This document shows, piece by piece, positions 32,884 through 42,805 of a stretch of DNA of 64,000 nt; within the stretch, counting starts at the first letter, position 1; each line of letters opens with the position of its first letter. Under the pieces are notes generated by a model that saw only the letters and a list, made by a program, of their open reading frames with translations, did no database searches and was not told the origin of the DNA. The translations under genes and the position numbers were made by a program. This DNA is from Parabacteroides sp. TM07-1AC. Lineage in GTDB: Bacteria > Bacteroidota > Bacteroidia > Bacteroidales > Tannerellaceae. Location of the stretch: contig NZ_QUKD01000013.1 of NCBI RefSeq assembly GCF_003480915.1, forward strand, positions 62,001 through 126,000, read 5' to 3'.

Positions 32884-34236
32884 ATGAACTTACACCAGGC
32901 AAATATACTGATTGTTGATGATGATAAAGACGTTCTGACCGCAGTACGTTTCTTGCTGAAGATGGAAGTAAAAACGATATTGACCGAAACGAATCCTGAA
33001 AATATCCATAAGCTGATCATGACCAACGACATCGACATTGTCATGTTAGATATGAATTTCAGAAGTTCCATCAACACGGGCAATGAAGGTATTTTCTGGC
33101 TGAAGGAAATAAAGAAATGGAAGCCTGCCCAATCTGTCATCATGATCACCGCCTATGCAGATATCGATCTGGCTATCAAAAGCCTGAAAGAAGGGGCCGC
33201 CGACTTTATCGTCAAACCCTGGCATAATGAAAACCTGATAAATATCCTGAGGGAAACGCTTCACAAGCAGACATCTTCCGATGTCAAAGAAAAAATAAAT
33301 GAAAGGAAAACAGATGTAAAGATTGTAGGAGCTTCGGAAAGTATGCAACAATTGTTTCATAAATTACAAAAGATCGCACCTACCGATGCCAATATACTAA
33401 TACTGGGAGAAAACGGGACGGGTAAGGATCTGGTAGCCCGTTATATCTATCAGTTATCCCTGCGCCGTAACTACCCGTATATAAAAGTGGATGTAGGTTC
33501 CCTGACAGAAACTCTTTTCGAAAATGAGCTTTTCGGACATAAAAAAGGAGCCTTTACAGATGCACGCGAAGATCGAACCGGGTTGATCGAGGCTGCTGAC
33601 AAGGGCACACTCTTTCTGGATGAAATAGGTAATATCACTTTACAACAACAGGCCAAACTGCTGACCGTATTACAGAACCGGGAGGTAACACGTCTGGGAG
33701 CCAATGCACCGACACCGGTGGATATCCGTCTGTTATCCGCCACCAATCTACCATTACGGGAACTGGCTAATGAGACACGTTTTCGTAAAGACCTGATCTA
33801 CCGGATCAATACGGTGGAAATAACGGTGCCCCCTCTCCGTGAGCGGGGTGAAGATATTATCTTGTTGGCAGAACATTTCCTGGAGATGTATGAGAAAAAG
33901 TATTTCAAGCAAAAGTTCCGTTTATCCGACTCAGCCAAAAAGAAACTGATGCTGTATCATTACCCGGGAAACGTACGCGAACTGCAATATACCATTGAAA
34001 GAGGTGTTATCATGTCAGACAGCAATGTTCTGAAAGCCGAGGATATCACCTTCTCTCCTATGGAACAGCCGGAAGGGAACAATCAGCCGATACCTACCCA
34101 CAACCTGGAAGATCTGGAAAGAGCCGCTATCGAGCAGGTGATCCAAAAACATAACGGAAACATATCACAGGCGGCCAAAGAACTGGGACTGACCCGGGGA
34201 GCTTTATACCGCCGGTTAGAAAAATACGGACTATGA
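32884..34236 (+). CDS. NtrC-family sigma-54-dependent response regulator
   Basis: 450 residues. Receiver domain: acidic pocket 'VDDDKD', phospho-acceptor D56 in 'IVMLDMNF', 'MITAYAD' and Lys in 'FIVKPW'. AAA+ domain: Walker A 'GENGTGKD' near 177, sigma-54 contact loop GAFTDA near 222 (classical GAFTGA; the Asp form is common in Bacteroidetes), Walker B 'GTLFLDEIGN', 'LRERGEDI'. C-terminal Fis-type HTH 'ISQAAKELGLTRGALYRRLEKYG'. It probably activates the divergent ABC operon through the sigma-54 promoter. Its stop overlaps the kinase ATG (ATGA). Confidence 0.95.
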   Translation: MNLHQANILIVDDDKDVLTAVRFLLKMEVKTILTETNPENIHKLIMTNDIDIVMLDMNFRSSINTGNEGIFWLKEIKKWKPAQSVIMITAYADIDLAIKSLKEGAADFIVKPWHNENLINILRETLHKQTSSDVKEKINERKTDVKIVGASESMQQLFHKLQKIAPTDANILILGENGTGKDLVARYIYQLSLRRNYPYIKVDVGSLTETLFENELFGHKKGAFTDAREDRTGLIEAADKGTLFLDEIGNITLQQQAKLLTVLQNREVTRLGANAPTPVDIRLLSATNLPLRELANETRFRKDLIYRINTVEITVPPLRERGEDIILLAEHFLEMYEKKYFKQKFRLSDSAKKKLMLYHYPGNVRELQYTIERGVIMSDSNVLKAEDITFSPMEQPEGNNQPIPTHNLEDLERAAIEQVIQKHNGNISQAAKELGLTRGALYRRLEKYGL

Positions 34237-35456
34237 CCATCCTGTTATCCACCCTAATCGTCCTGCTCCTTATATATATACTATATGTACGGAGAAAAAC
34301 AAACCGGGAAATCGACGAGTTTGCCGAGTCGATTCTTTACAAAGACTTTTCCAAAAAATATCCGCGCTTCCAAACCATCACGGATGCATTCCTGAACCTG
34401 GCACGTGAAAAAGAAGCCCAGCAACATTATCTGAAAGAAATGTTGGAACTGGTCGACACCGGCATTCTCGCCTACGATATAGAAACCTATGAAACATTAT
34501 GGATGAACGACGCTTTTACAACGATGCTCAACATTCCTCATATCAAAAATATCAACTGGCTAAAAAAACAGAACGAAGGCTTGTTCAATGAATTGCTCGA
34601 TATTCCGGTAAACGAAAGTACCCTGCTGACTATCCATGCCCGGAAACAAACCATCAAAACAATGACCAATGCTTCCGTCTTTCAAACAGGAGGAAAAACC
34701 TATAAGCTGATAGCTTTCCACAACGTAAGCGCCACAATGGAAGAGGTCGAATCGGGCGCATGGAAAGGATTGCTTAATGTGATGACCCATGAGATAATGA
34801 ATTCTATCGTACCCGTCTCCTCTCTTTCGGATACGCTCAGAAGGAAGATACATGCACTGAAAGAAACTTCTTCCCCACTGTCGGAACCGGATGTGGAAGA
34901 TATGGAATTTGCGTTGGACACCATTCACCGGCGGAGTGACGGATTACTACGTTTTGCCGAGACATATCGTAGTCTAAGCCAGAAGATAGTGCCTGACATG
35001 AAATTCTACAACCTCTACGAGCTGTTAAACGCTATTCATTCCCTGATGAACCCGTCTTTGCAGCAGAAAGGAATCGGATTCACCCTTAAAACAGATAATC
35101 CCGACGTGACAGCCTATATGGACAGGGATCTGATCGAACAGGTGATAATTAATTTTGTCACCAATGCGACTTATGCCGTAAAAGAAAAGGAGAATCCGGA
35201 AATCCATCTTTTTTCCGGATGTGATAACGAAGGACATCCTTACATCACCGTTGCAGACAATGGATGCGGTATATCCGATACGATACGTGACAAGATATTT
35301 ATCCCATTCTTCAGTTCTAAAAAGAACGGTAACGGCATCGGACTGAGTATTTCGCGGGAAATCGTCAAACTTCATAACGGAAAGCTGCATGTGCAAAGCC
35401 AGGAAGGTGCAGGAAGTGCTTTCACCGTTTTATTCAGCTCCCCAAACAAACATTAG
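34233..35456 (+). CDS. Membrane sensor histidine kinase
   Basis: 407 residues. One N-terminal membrane helix (residues ~2-20) with almost no periplasmic loop, a PAS-like region (~65-175), H-box with phospho-His186 in '[19 protein letters not shown]', N-box '[10 protein letters not shown]', G1 'VADNGCGI', G2 'GNGIGLSI'. Without an extracytoplasmic sensor it should read a membrane or cytoplasmic cue. Coupled to the NtrC-type regulator; followed by a terminator. Confidence 0.93.
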   Translation: MTILLSTLIVLLLIYILYVRRKTNREIDEFAESILYKDFSKKYPRFQTITDAFLNLAREKEAQQHYLKEMLELVDTGILAYDIETYETLWMNDAFTTMLNIPHIKNINWLKKQNEGLFNELLDIPVNESTLLTIHARKQTIKTMTNASVFQTGGKTYKLIAFHNVSATMEEVESGAWKGLLNVMTHEIMNSIVPVSSLSDTLRRKIHALKETSSPLSEPDVEDMEFALDTIHRRSDGLLRFAETYRSLSQKIVPDMKFYNLYELLNAIHSLMNPSLQQKGIGFTLKTDNPDVTAYMDRDLIEQVIINFVTNATYAVKEKENPEIHLFSGCDNEGHPYITVADNGCGISDTIRDKIFIPFFSSKKNGNGIGLSISREIVKLHNGKLHVQSQEGAGSAFTVLFSSPNKH

Positions 35457-35474
35457 CCTCCTCCCGGGGAAACA

Positions 35475-35512
35475 CAAAAAGCGGAACATCCTTTCGGACA
35501 TTCCGCTTTTCT
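35475..35512. terminator. Bidirectional terminator between kinase and rpmA
   Basis: AAAAAGCGGAA and TTCCGCTTTT arms around CATCCTTTCGGACA; shared by the convergent kinase and rpmA genes. Confidence 0.8.
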
Positions 35513-35533
35513 TATTCTTTCGAGTAAAGCGAA

Positions 35534-35800
35534 TTATGCTTCTGCTACGATTTCCTGGATAGAAACGAAAGATCTGTTTTCTTTACTTCTACGGAAAGTA
35601 ACAACACCATCTTTCAAAGCGTACAACGTATGATCTTTACCGATACCAACGTTTTCACCCGGATGATGAACTGTACCTCTCTGGCGAACTAAAATGTTAC
35701 CAGCTTTAGCAACTTCACCACCAAAAAGCTTAACACCTAATCTTTTACTTTGTGATTCACGGCCGTTCTTAGAACTACCCACACCTTTCTTATGTGCCAT
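35534..35800 (-). CDS. rpmA: 50S ribosomal protein L27
   Basis: 88 residues, full length. Canonical start '[23 protein letters not shown]' and '[27 protein letters not shown]'. The N-terminal arm reaches the peptidyl-transferase centre and here needs no processing beyond Met removal. Downstream of rplU by 22 bases, the usual gene pair. Confidence 0.98.
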   Translation of the reverse strand: MAHKKGVGSSKNGRESQSKRLGVKLFGGEVAKAGNILVRQRGTVHHPGENVGIGKDHTLYALKDGVVTFRRSKENRSFVSIQEIVAEA

Positions 35801-35822
35801 TTCTTCTTTTCTCCTTTAAACG

Positions 35823-36140
35823 TTAAGCAACAATTTCTTTAATACTCACTTCAGTGAACTGCTGACGGTGACCGTTCAGTTTACGATAACCTTTTCTTCT
35901 CTTCTTGTGGAAGATCAGCACTTTATCACCTTTTACCAGCGGAGACAGTACTTCACATACTACCTTTGCGCCTTCTACGGTAGGAACACCTACTTTAACT
36001 TCACCATTGTTGTCAACCAACAATACTTTGTCAAACTCAACAACAGCTCCGCTTTCTGCGTTCTGAATGTGATGAACGAATAATTTCTTTCCTTCTTCAG
36101 CTTTGAACTGCTGTCCGTTAATTTCTACGATTACGTACAT
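35823..36140 (-). CDS. rplU: 50S ribosomal protein L21
   Basis: 105 residues. '[23 protein letters not shown]' opening and the '[23 protein letters not shown]' 23S rRNA-binding signature. First gene of the rplU-rpmA operon; the 200-base upstream spacer to 36345 should hold its promoter but no perfect box was identified. Confidence 0.98.
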   Translation of the reverse strand: MYVIVEINGQQFKAEEGKKLFVHHIQNAESGAVVEFDKVLLVDNNGEVKVGVPTVEGAKVVCEVLSPLVKGDKVLIFHKKRRKGYRKLNGHRQQFTEVSIKEIVA

Positions 36141-36344
36141 CTGTCTTTTTATATTTAAACAGGTTATGTCCCGGGGGTGGATACATATTAAGTATCACTT
36201 GTTTACCCTCTGCAGAATTTCAGACCGCAAAATTACTGTTTCCGAATATATTATGCAAGGATTACTGGTATTTTTTTATTCTTCCCGAAATATTTATTTA
36301 TCTTTATCACTAAATTCTATTCAACACATCCAAAATACACTCGT

Positions 36345-37160
36345 ATGAAATACAAAATAACCACTCTAGTAGAAAATTGCGTGTACGGACGCCAACTCCG
36401 TGCAGAACATGGCTTGTCGTTATATATAGAAACTCCTGAACACAAAATACTTTTCGATACAGGAGCATCGGATTTGTTCATCCATAATGCAAATGTACTG
36501 AATATTGATTTGAAACAAGTAGACTACCTCATCCTTTCGCACGGGCACAGCGACCATACCGGAGGTTTGCAACATTTCATGACACTGAATGAAACAGCAA
36601 AAATAGCCTGTAAGAAAGAAATATTATATCCGAAATTTAAAGAAAACAGGGAAAACGGAATCAGGGAAACAGAACTGTCTGAACGTTCCCGCTTCTTATA
36701 CATAAATAATACAACAGAGCTGGTTCCCGGTCTTTTTATTTTTCCACATATAGAAATCGTCGATCCGGAAGACACGCACTTCGACCGTTTCTATACACGA
36801 AAAGCCGAAAGTAAAATCCCCGATACCTTTGAAGATGAACTGGCGATCGCCCTGATAACAAATAATTCTTTTTCCGTCATCAGTGCCTGTTCCCATCGGG
36901 GAATCACCAATATGATCCGAACCATACAAAACAGATTTCCGGCTTTATCTCCCGATCTGATTCTGGGAGGTTTTCATATTCATAATGCGGAAACTGAAAA
37001 ATTCAATGTGATCGCTCACTATTTGGCTGCGAATCCGCCCGAACGAATGGGTACTTGCCATTGTACGGGTGTCGATAAATATGCTCTCTTCCATCAGCAA
37101 TTCAACGACCGTGTATTCTATAATTATACAGGAAGTGTTATCGGAATAGAAGAGTTATGA
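36345..37160 (+). CDS. MBL-fold metallohydrolase, dihydropterin-synthase-like subgroup
   Basis: 271 residues. Metal site 'LILSHGHSDHTGGL', a further His in 'ACSHRGITNMI', and 'GGFHIHNA' plus 'GTCHCTGVDKYALF' near the C-terminus, the pattern of the group annotated as 7,8-dihydropterin-6-yl-methyl-beta-D-ribofuranosylaminobenzene 5'-phosphate synthase homologues. The real substrate in bacteria is unknown. Monocistronic; it converges on maf with a 4-base gap. Confidence 0.85.
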   Translation: MKYKITTLVENCVYGRQLRAEHGLSLYIETPEHKILFDTGASDLFIHNANVLNIDLKQVDYLILSHGHSDHTGGLQHFMTLNETAKIACKKEILYPKFKENRENGIRETELSERSRFLYINNTTELVPGLFIFPHIEIVDPEDTHFDRFYTRKAESKIPDTFEDELAIALITNNSFSVISACSHRGITNMIRTIQNRFPALSPDLILGGFHIHNAETEKFNVIAHYLAANPPERMGTCHCTGVDKYALFHQQFNDRVFYNYTGSVIGIEEL

Positions 37161-37164
37161 CAAC

Positions 37165-37755
37165 TTAGAACTTTTTTAATTCCTGGTACAAACGTTGTAC
37201 GGGTAAGCCCATTACGTTATAAAACGAACCGTTGATGGCTTCCACTCCGACGTATCCGATCCATTCCTGTATACCATAACTGCCAGCCTTGTCGAACGGA
37301 CGATATTTATCTACATAATAGATAATATCATCATCTTCCAGCTTCGCAAAGCAGACAGCCGAAGCAACAGAAAAAGAAACACTCTTTTCCCTGGTAGTCA
37401 AACAAACGCCTGTCACAACTTCATGCACATGGTCAGACAAATAACGTAACATTTCGATCGCCTCTTCACGATTGGCTGGTTTACCCAAAATACGATCGTA
37501 AGTGGCAACGATCGTATCAGCCGTGATCAGCAGTTCGTTATCAGTCATTTTCCCCATATATGCTTCCGCTTTCTTACGGGCAATATGCAAAGGGATCTCT
37601 TCAGCCGTCAATGTTTCGGGATACGACTCATCGATACCGGGAATGACTTCGACCTCAAAGTCGAGATCCAGCCCGGACAATAATTCTTTTCGGCGGGGTG
37701 AGTTCGATCCCAGCACAATACGGTATTTTAGTAGGTTAGTCAACATATGCTTCAT
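37165..37755 (-). CDS. maf: Maf-family nucleoside triphosphate pyrophosphatase
   Basis: 196 residues. Family marks: 'IVLGSNSPRRKELLSGL' substrate loop, 'ADTIVATYDRILGKPANREEAIEMLRYLSDHVHEVVTGVCL', 'YGIQEWIGYVGVEAINGSFYNVMGLP'. It hydrolyses non-canonical or methylated nucleotides (dTTP/UTP-type subgroup likely). An in-frame ATG at 37746 starts nearer the conserved sequence. Last gene of a four-gene operon, 6 bases after the KdsC-like gene. Confidence 0.94.
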   Translation of the reverse strand: MKHMLTNLLKYRIVLGSNSPRRKELLSGLDLDFEVEVIPGIDESYPETLTAEEIPLHIARKKAEAYMGKMTDNELLITADTIVATYDRILGKPANREEAIEMLRYLSDHVHEVVTGVCLTTREKSVSFSVASAVCFAKLEDDDIIYYVDKYRPFDKAGSYGIQEWIGYVGVEAINGSFYNVMGLPVQRLYQELKKF

Positions 37756-37761
37756 TGTTAT

Positions 37762-38283
37762 TTACCATCCGAAGGCTTCCGAGCTCATCCAATGGCCTTG
37801 TGCTTTCATTGTTTGTTCTATCACATCGCGGGCAACACCTTCACCCCCGTTACGTAAGGAGATATATTTGGCTATCTGTTTGATTTCCGGCGCTGCATCT
37901 GCAGGAGCGACAGGCAATCCAACCAGCTTCATTACATCATAATCCGGAATATCGTCTCCGGCATACATGACCTCTTCAGGCTTTAACCCGGTCTTTTGCA
38001 GAAAATCATGGAAGTCATGTATCTTCACGGCACTACGCATATAGATATGTTCAATACCCAGGCGGGAAAAACGGATCTGAACAGCCTCTGTATACCCACC
38101 GGTGATGATTCCCACCTGATAGCCTTTCTTTACAGCCAGCTGCAGGGCATAACCGTCTTTAATATTGACGGTACGCATCGGATCACCGTCCGGATGGAGC
38201 GGAATCACATCACACGACAACACACCGTCTACATCAAACACAAATGCTTTTATCTTCGTCAGGTCATAATTGATACTACTCAT
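37762..38283 (-). CDS. KdsC-type 3-deoxy-D-manno-octulosonate-8-phosphate phosphatase
   Basis: 173 residues, HAD C0 type with no cap. '[14 protein letters not shown]' carries the nucleophile Asp, 'GIITGG' motif II, and '[13 protein letters not shown]' motif IV. Removes phosphate from KDO-8-P in lipid A-core synthesis. Its start overlaps the end of the DUF2520 gene by 8 bases. KdsC is more convincing than a generic HAD because of length and '[15 protein letters not shown]'. Confidence 0.9.
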   Translation of the reverse strand: MSSINYDLTKIKAFVFDVDGVLSCDVIPLHPDGDPMRTVNIKDGYALQLAVKKGYQVGIITGGYTEAVQIRFSRLGIEHIYMRSAVKIHDFHDFLQKTGLKPEEVMYAGDDIPDYDVMKLVGLPVAPADAAPEIKQIAKYISLRNGGEGVARDVIEQTMKAQGHWMSSEAFGW

Positions 38284-39043
38284 TTTGGGCCTCCTTATGT
38301 ATGCTTTGGCTAAGAAGCTGATAGATCGCTTTCATATCCGGATCGTCCAGCATAGCCACATGTTTGTTAATTACATTTTCATCATACCGGATCGCCGGAC
38401 CGGTTTGAGCAGCTACCGGCGACATGGAATGTATCTTTGCTGCCGTCTCGTCGATAAGCGGCAACAGGACTTCTGCCGGGATGGATTCGTTTTCCAGCAA
38501 TTTATAAGATAACGTATAAATATGATTGGTAAAATTACAAGCGAACACAGCTGCCAGATGCAGACTCCTACGCTTTTCAGAAGACATGAAACGGACATTC
38601 TCTGAAAGGGCACTCGCTATATTCTTCAGATAATCCGCATCTTTTTCCGTATTGGCTTCGATGAAAAACGGGATCACCTCAAAATTCACATTCCGCCCCT
38701 TACTGAACGTCTGCAAAGGATAAAGCACCCCGAACCGTCCGGCATATCCTTCAAAAACACTCATAGGCATACTTCCGGCAGTATGAATCCACATTCCGTT
38801 ATTCGATTTAACCTTGGAAATCACCTCCTGCAAAGCCGTATCTTTCAATGAAAAAACATACAGGTCCGCATCAGCCTGCAATGCTGACAGATCGTTGGTC
38901 CACGGACAACCCAGTTGTGCAGCCAACTGACGGGCGCTCTCTTCCGTATGGCTGTACACCTGTCCTATCTGCATACCGACCCGCTGCATGGCAAGTGACA
39001 AACGTGTCGCCAAATTTCCGGCTCCAACAAAAACTATTTTCAT
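38276..39043 (-). CDS. Rossmann-fold DUF2520 protein
   Basis: 255 residues. N-terminal NAD(P)-binding '[21 protein letters not shown]' and C-terminal helical DUF2520 ('[24 protein letters not shown]', '[23 protein letters not shown]'). Resembles short-chain prephenate or pyrroline-carboxylate-like reductases, but the substrate is unknown. The same DUF2520-KdsC-Maf order is a recurring Bacteroidetes arrangement. Confidence 0.88.
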   Translation of the reverse strand: MKIVFVGAGNLATRLSLAMQRVGMQIGQVYSHTEESARQLAAQLGCPWTNDLSALQADADLYVFSLKDTALQEVISKVKSNNGMWIHTAGSMPMSVFEGYAGRFGVLYPLQTFSKGRNVNFEVIPFFIEANTEKDADYLKNIASALSENVRFMSSEKRRSLHLAAVFACNFTNHIYTLSYKLLENESIPAEVLLPLIDETAAKIHSMSPVAAQTGPAIRYDENVINKHVAMLDDPDMKAIYQLLSQSIHKEAQNE

Positions 39044-39594
39044 GCTTCCTTATTTTCTTCCGGCATTTTAAAACTGTCCAGGTGAATCTTTTCCCACTGC
39101 AGATGAGCTTCGTCAAACGGCTTACGCTCCTGGTCCTTATAACCGAAACCGATTATTGAAAGAACCTCCAGCTGATAAGGGATATCAAGCAGATTACGCA
39201 CATACGTATTGGCATCCGTATCGTCCTCCGTCTGACGGTTACGTATTTGGCACCAGCAACTTCCCAATCCCAGATCTTCTGCCTGAAGCTGCATATAAAT
39301 GGAAGCAATAGAGGCATCCTCTACCCAAACATCGCTTTCCATCACATTCGCCAGTACCACAACGGCCAGTGCACACCCTTCAAGGAATGAAGAACCTGCC
39401 GCCTTGCATCCCGCCAGCTTCTTTAGCATTTCCTTATCCTCCACCACGATAAACTGCCATGGATTCTTACGCTTGGAAGCGGGAGCCATCAAGGCTGCTT
39501 TTAAAATCATTTCGACTTGTTCAGGTGAAAGCAACTGGTCGGTAAACTTACGCGTGCTTCTTCTATTCTTGATCAGTGATGCAAAACTCTCCAT
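39040..39594 (-). CDS. Nitroreductase family flavoprotein
   Basis: 184 residues. 'SLIKNRRSTRKFTDQLLSPEQVEMILKAALMAPASKRKNPWQFIVVED' gives the FMN phosphate and ring contacts. Later 'IYMQLQAEDLGLGSCWCQIRNR' is typical. First gene of the operon (ATGA overlap with the DUF2520 gene). A minus-strand -7 box TATCTTTG lies at 39662-39669. Uses NAD(P)H; electron acceptor unknown. Confidence 0.92.
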   Translation of the reverse strand: MESFASLIKNRRSTRKFTDQLLSPEQVEMILKAALMAPASKRKNPWQFIVVEDKEMLKKLAGCKAAGSSFLEGCALAVVVLANVMESDVWVEDASIASIYMQLQAEDLGLGSCWCQIRNRQTEDDTDANTYVRNLLDIPYQLEVLSIIGFGYKDQERKPFDEAHLQWEKIHLDSFKMPEENKEA

Positions 39595-39739
39595 TTTTAT
39601 CTTACTTTTGTACTGTTAATTAATCATCTTCATCCTACAGGGAAGATATTTCCGAACAGGACAAAGATAAAGATTTTTTACACGCTGAATATACGCTTCA
39701 TTCATTTTTCGCGTTAGTAAAGCTATAACATTATATATT

Positions 39740-42154
39740 ATGAAGATTCGTGCGATAGCTGCACTGCTATTTATATTGGTTTCAATCAGCGCTTTTGGAC
39801 AAAAGCATGTCAAAATAACGGGATATGTACGGGATGCCGACGGTAGTCCGCTCGAACTGGTACTTGTCCAGATTAAAAATACCCTGAACGGAGCAATGAC
39901 AAACGAAAAGGGATATTATTCGATCACAACTTCTCCGGGTGATTCCGTTTCGGTCATATTCTCCTGCCTGGGTTACAACAAAGCGGAACGCATTCTGCCC
40001 AGCCTGCAACAGGACATGAGGCTGAATGTGCAGATGAACTACACCAGTATCGACCTGGGCGAAGTCGTCGCTACCGCTATCCGCAAGCAAACATCGATGC
40101 TAGAATCGCTCAATGCAGACCGTGTCAAGCTGCTCCCCGACCCTGCCGGAGGTAGTATAGAAAGCCTGGTAGTCACCTTTGCCGGGGTCTCTTCCAGTAA
40201 CGAGCTGAGCTCCCAATATTCGGTTCGCGGCGGTAGCTACGATGAAAATATAGTCTACGTAAACGGCCTGGAAGTGTTCCGCCCGTTGCTGATCCGTTCC
40301 GGGCAGCAGGAAGGTTTGAGCTTTATCAATCCGGACCTGACAGAAGCCGTCAACTTCGCTGCCGGAGGATTCGAAGCACGGTATGGCGATAAGATGAGTT
40401 CCGTTCTCGATATCACTTATAAAAAACCGAAATTGTTCGAAGGTTCGGCATCCGCCAGTCTGCTGGGAGCCAATGCCTATATCGGCAGTTCGATCGGCAA
40501 GTTTACCCAGGTAACAGGTATTCGTTACAAGACCGGACGCTCCCTGCTGAAAACAATGGATACGGACGCAGAATACCAACCGGACTTCGTCGACCTGCAG
40601 TCGTACATGACCTATCAGCTGGCTCCGAAATGGGAAGTGAACTTCCTGGGAAACCTGGCATCCAACACGTTCAAATTCACACCAAATAAACGTGAAACCA
40701 ACTTCGGTACGGTTGAAAACGCCCAGCGCTTTGAAGTATATTTCCCTAACAGCCGCGAACGGGATAAGTTCCAGACTTTATTCGGAGCGCTGACCCTGAA
40801 ACATAATCCGAACGAGAAAACCGAGCTGGGTATTCAGGCTTCGGCATTCTCCAGCAAAGAAATAGAAACGTACGACATCACCGGTGAATACTGGCTGGGT
40901 GACGCAACAACAGAAAACAATAGCGGACAAGAAGCTCTTGAGGTAGCCCGTTATCACGAACATGCCCGCAACCGACTAAGCTCTACGATCATGAACGTAG
41001 GTCATTTCGGTAGCAGCAAAATCAAAAACCATACACTTCAATGGGGAGCGACCGTACAGATGGAAAAGATAAACGACCGCATCAGCGAGTGGGAAAAACG
41101 TGACTCGGCAGGTTACTCACTGCCCCAGACAGGAAACGGTGTCAATGTAATCTCCAACCTATATTCGGATAACGATTTATCCAGCACACGCGTATCGGGA
41201 TACATTCAGGATGTTTTCAAATTCCGTACCAAACAGGGTATGTTCACGCTTATCGGAGGCGTTCGCGGAAGCTATTGGAGCTATAACAAAGAGTTTATCT
41301 TCAGTCCGCGTGTCTCTCTAGGATTCATTCCTAATTTCGACCAGCGGCTGACATTCCGTGCAGCAACGGGTATATATTATCAATCACCGTTCTATAAAGA
41401 ATTGCGTACCACGGTACAGGATGCGGCAGGCAATGATGTCATCGCGCTGAATAAAGATATCAAATCGCAACGTTCCATCCATTTCATTCTGGGGGGCGAT
41501 TATACCTTTAAGGCTGGCAACCGTAACTTCAAAGTCAGCACCGACCTGTATTACAAGAAACTGGATGACTTGATCCCCTATACCGTCGACAATGTAAAGA
41601 TCCGTTATTACGGTGAAAACTGTGCCAAAGGGCATGCTATGGGTATCGATGTCAAATTCTTCGGCGAGTTTGTTCCCGGAACCGACTCCTGGATCAGTTT
41701 CTCGTTGATGAAAGCCCAGCAAACCATTCGCGACAAAGTAACCGTACCCATGCCAAACAGCCAGGGATATAACGTTTCCTTGTTCTTCCAGGATTATTTC
41801 CCGGGATACAAACGTGTAAAACTGAATCTGAAAGGCGTCATCTCCGGCGGACTTCCTTTTATAGCACCGCGTACAAAATACGAAGATGTCAAAGGAACAT
41901 TCCGTCCCCCCGCCTATAAACGTGTCGACTTAGGCTTCTCTTACCAGTTGGCCGGAGGCACCGATGCGATCATGGACCGCGGCTTTTTCCGCCACCTGAA
42001 AAACATCTGGATCGGACTCGATGTCTTTAACTTATTTGATATAAAAAATGTCAGCTCCTACTACTGGATCACCAACATCGACAACCAGCAGTACGCAGTA
42101 CCTAACTATCTGACTGGTCGACAACTCAACGCTCGGCTGATAGTGGATTTCTAA
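39740..42154 (+). CDS. TonB-dependent outer-membrane receptor
   Basis: 804 residues. Signal peptide ~1-20 ('LVSISAFGQ'), a carboxypeptidase-regulatory-like domain (~22-105; 'ITGYVRDADGSPLELVLVQIKN'), plug ('SIESLVVTFAGVSSSNELSSQYSVRGGSYDENIVYVNG'), then a ~22-strand barrel ending in an aromatic 'NARLIVDF'. No SusD homologue is adjacent, so it is not a canonical Sus pair. The ligand is unknown. Confidence 0.93.
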   Translation: MKIRAIAALLFILVSISAFGQKHVKITGYVRDADGSPLELVLVQIKNTLNGAMTNEKGYYSITTSPGDSVSVIFSCLGYNKAERILPSLQQDMRLNVQMNYTSIDLGEVVATAIRKQTSMLESLNADRVKLLPDPAGGSIESLVVTFAGVSSSNELSSQYSVRGGSYDENIVYVNGLEVFRPLLIRSGQQEGLSFINPDLTEAVNFAAGGFEARYGDKMSSVLDITYKKPKLFEGSASASLLGANAYIGSSIGKFTQVTGIRYKTGRSLLKTMDTDAEYQPDFVDLQSYMTYQLAPKWEVNFLGNLASNTFKFTPNKRETNFGTVENAQRFEVYFPNSRERDKFQTLFGALTLKHNPNEKTELGIQASAFSSKEIETYDITGEYWLGDATTENNSGQEALEVARYHEHARNRLSSTIMNVGHFGSSKIKNHTLQWGATVQMEKINDRISEWEKRDSAGYSLPQTGNGVNVISNLYSDNDLSSTRVSGYIQDVFKFRTKQGMFTLIGGVRGSYWSYNKEFIFSPRVSLGFIPNFDQRLTFRAATGIYYQSPFYKELRTTVQDAAGNDVIALNKDIKSQRSIHFILGGDYTFKAGNRNFKVSTDLYYKKLDDLIPYTVDNVKIRYYGENCAKGHAMGIDVKFFGEFVPGTDSWISFSLMKAQQTIRDKVTVPMPNSQGYNVSLFFQDYFPGYKRVKLNLKGVISGGLPFIAPRTKYEDVKGTFRPPAYKRVDLGFSYQLAGGTDAIMDRGFFRHLKNIWIGLDVFNLFDIKNVSSYYWITNIDNQQYAVPNYLTGRQLNARLIVDF

Positions 42155-42159
42155 ATAAT

Positions 42160-42260
42160 ATGTCAATGAGATAATTTGCCAATATGCCAATAAAAAGACA
42201 GGGGGTGTCAATGAGAAGTTAAAGCTTTCATTGGCACATTGACATATTGATATATTGGCA
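42160..42260. repeat. Inverted blocks of an 8-bp word (TGYCAATR)
   Basis: Plus-strand copies at 42160 (TGTCAATG), 42177 and 42185 (TGCCAATA) and 42208 (TGTCAATG). Four tandem minus-strand copies without gaps run from 42229 to 42260 (CATTGGCA CATTGACA TATTGATA TATTGGCA). They can fold into a long imperfect hairpin downstream of the TonB receptor gene. Confidence 0.85.
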
Positions 42261-42303
42261 AATTATTATTAATGAAATATTTCTTGATTCTTCAAAAAGA
42301 ATG

Positions 42304-42311
42304 TACCTTTG
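42304..42311 (+). promoter_or_regulatory. Promoter -7 box (TACCTTTG) of the mce-mmd operon
   Basis: TAnnTTTG match 46 bases before ATG 42357; TTCTTG at 42281-42286 is a weak -33 candidate. Confidence 0.6.
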
Positions 42312-42356
42312 CCATCAGAACAAAAAGCATTTATCAATTAATAAATTATTATTGAC

Positions 42357-42767
42357 ATGGAAATTACACATATTGAACATCTGGGCATTGCAGTAAAAAG
42401 CATCGAAGCTTGTCTGCCGTATTACGAAGAAATTTTAGGCATGAAATGCTACAACATCGAAGAAGTAGCTGACCAGAAAGTGAAAACTGCTTTCTTTAAA
42501 GTAGGCCAGACCAAAATTGAATTACTGGAACCGACCAGCGAAGACAGCACTATCGCTAAATTCATCGAAAAGAAAGGCGAAGGCATTCATCATATCGCAT
42601 TTGCTGTACCCGATGTACAGGCTGCTTTAAATGAAGCTGAAGAAAAAGGCGTTAAGCTGATCGACAAAGCTCCCCGTGGTGGTGCAGAAGGTTTGAACAT
42701 CGCTTTCCTTCACCCGAAATCAACCTGCAGCGTTCTGACAGAACTTTGCATGCCTGGTAACAAATAA
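42357..42767 (+). CDS. mce: Methylmalonyl-CoA epimerase
   Basis: 136 residues, VOC fold. 'HIEHLGIAVKSIEACLPYYEEILGMK' (metal His), 'IELLEPTSEDSTIAKFIEKKGEGIHHIAFAV' (His and Glu), 'FLHPKSTCSVLTELC' (metal Glu). Interconverts R- and S-methylmalonyl-CoA, feeding the decarboxylase encoded just downstream. First gene of the operon. Confidence 0.96.
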   Translation: MEITHIEHLGIAVKSIEACLPYYEEILGMKCYNIEEVADQKVKTAFFKVGQTKIELLEPTSEDSTIAKFIEKKGEGIHHIAFAVPDVQAALNEAEEKGVKLIDKAPRGGAEGLNIAFLHPKSTCSVLTELCMPGNK

Positions 42768-42805
42768 CAAAAACACTTCATTTCTAACAACAAATCAGAA
42801 ATACA

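Noticed and set aside
39740..42154. SusC-type receptor of a polysaccharide utilisation locus
   Set aside because: No SusD, glycoside hydrolase or hybrid regulator adjacent; best left as a general TonB receptor.
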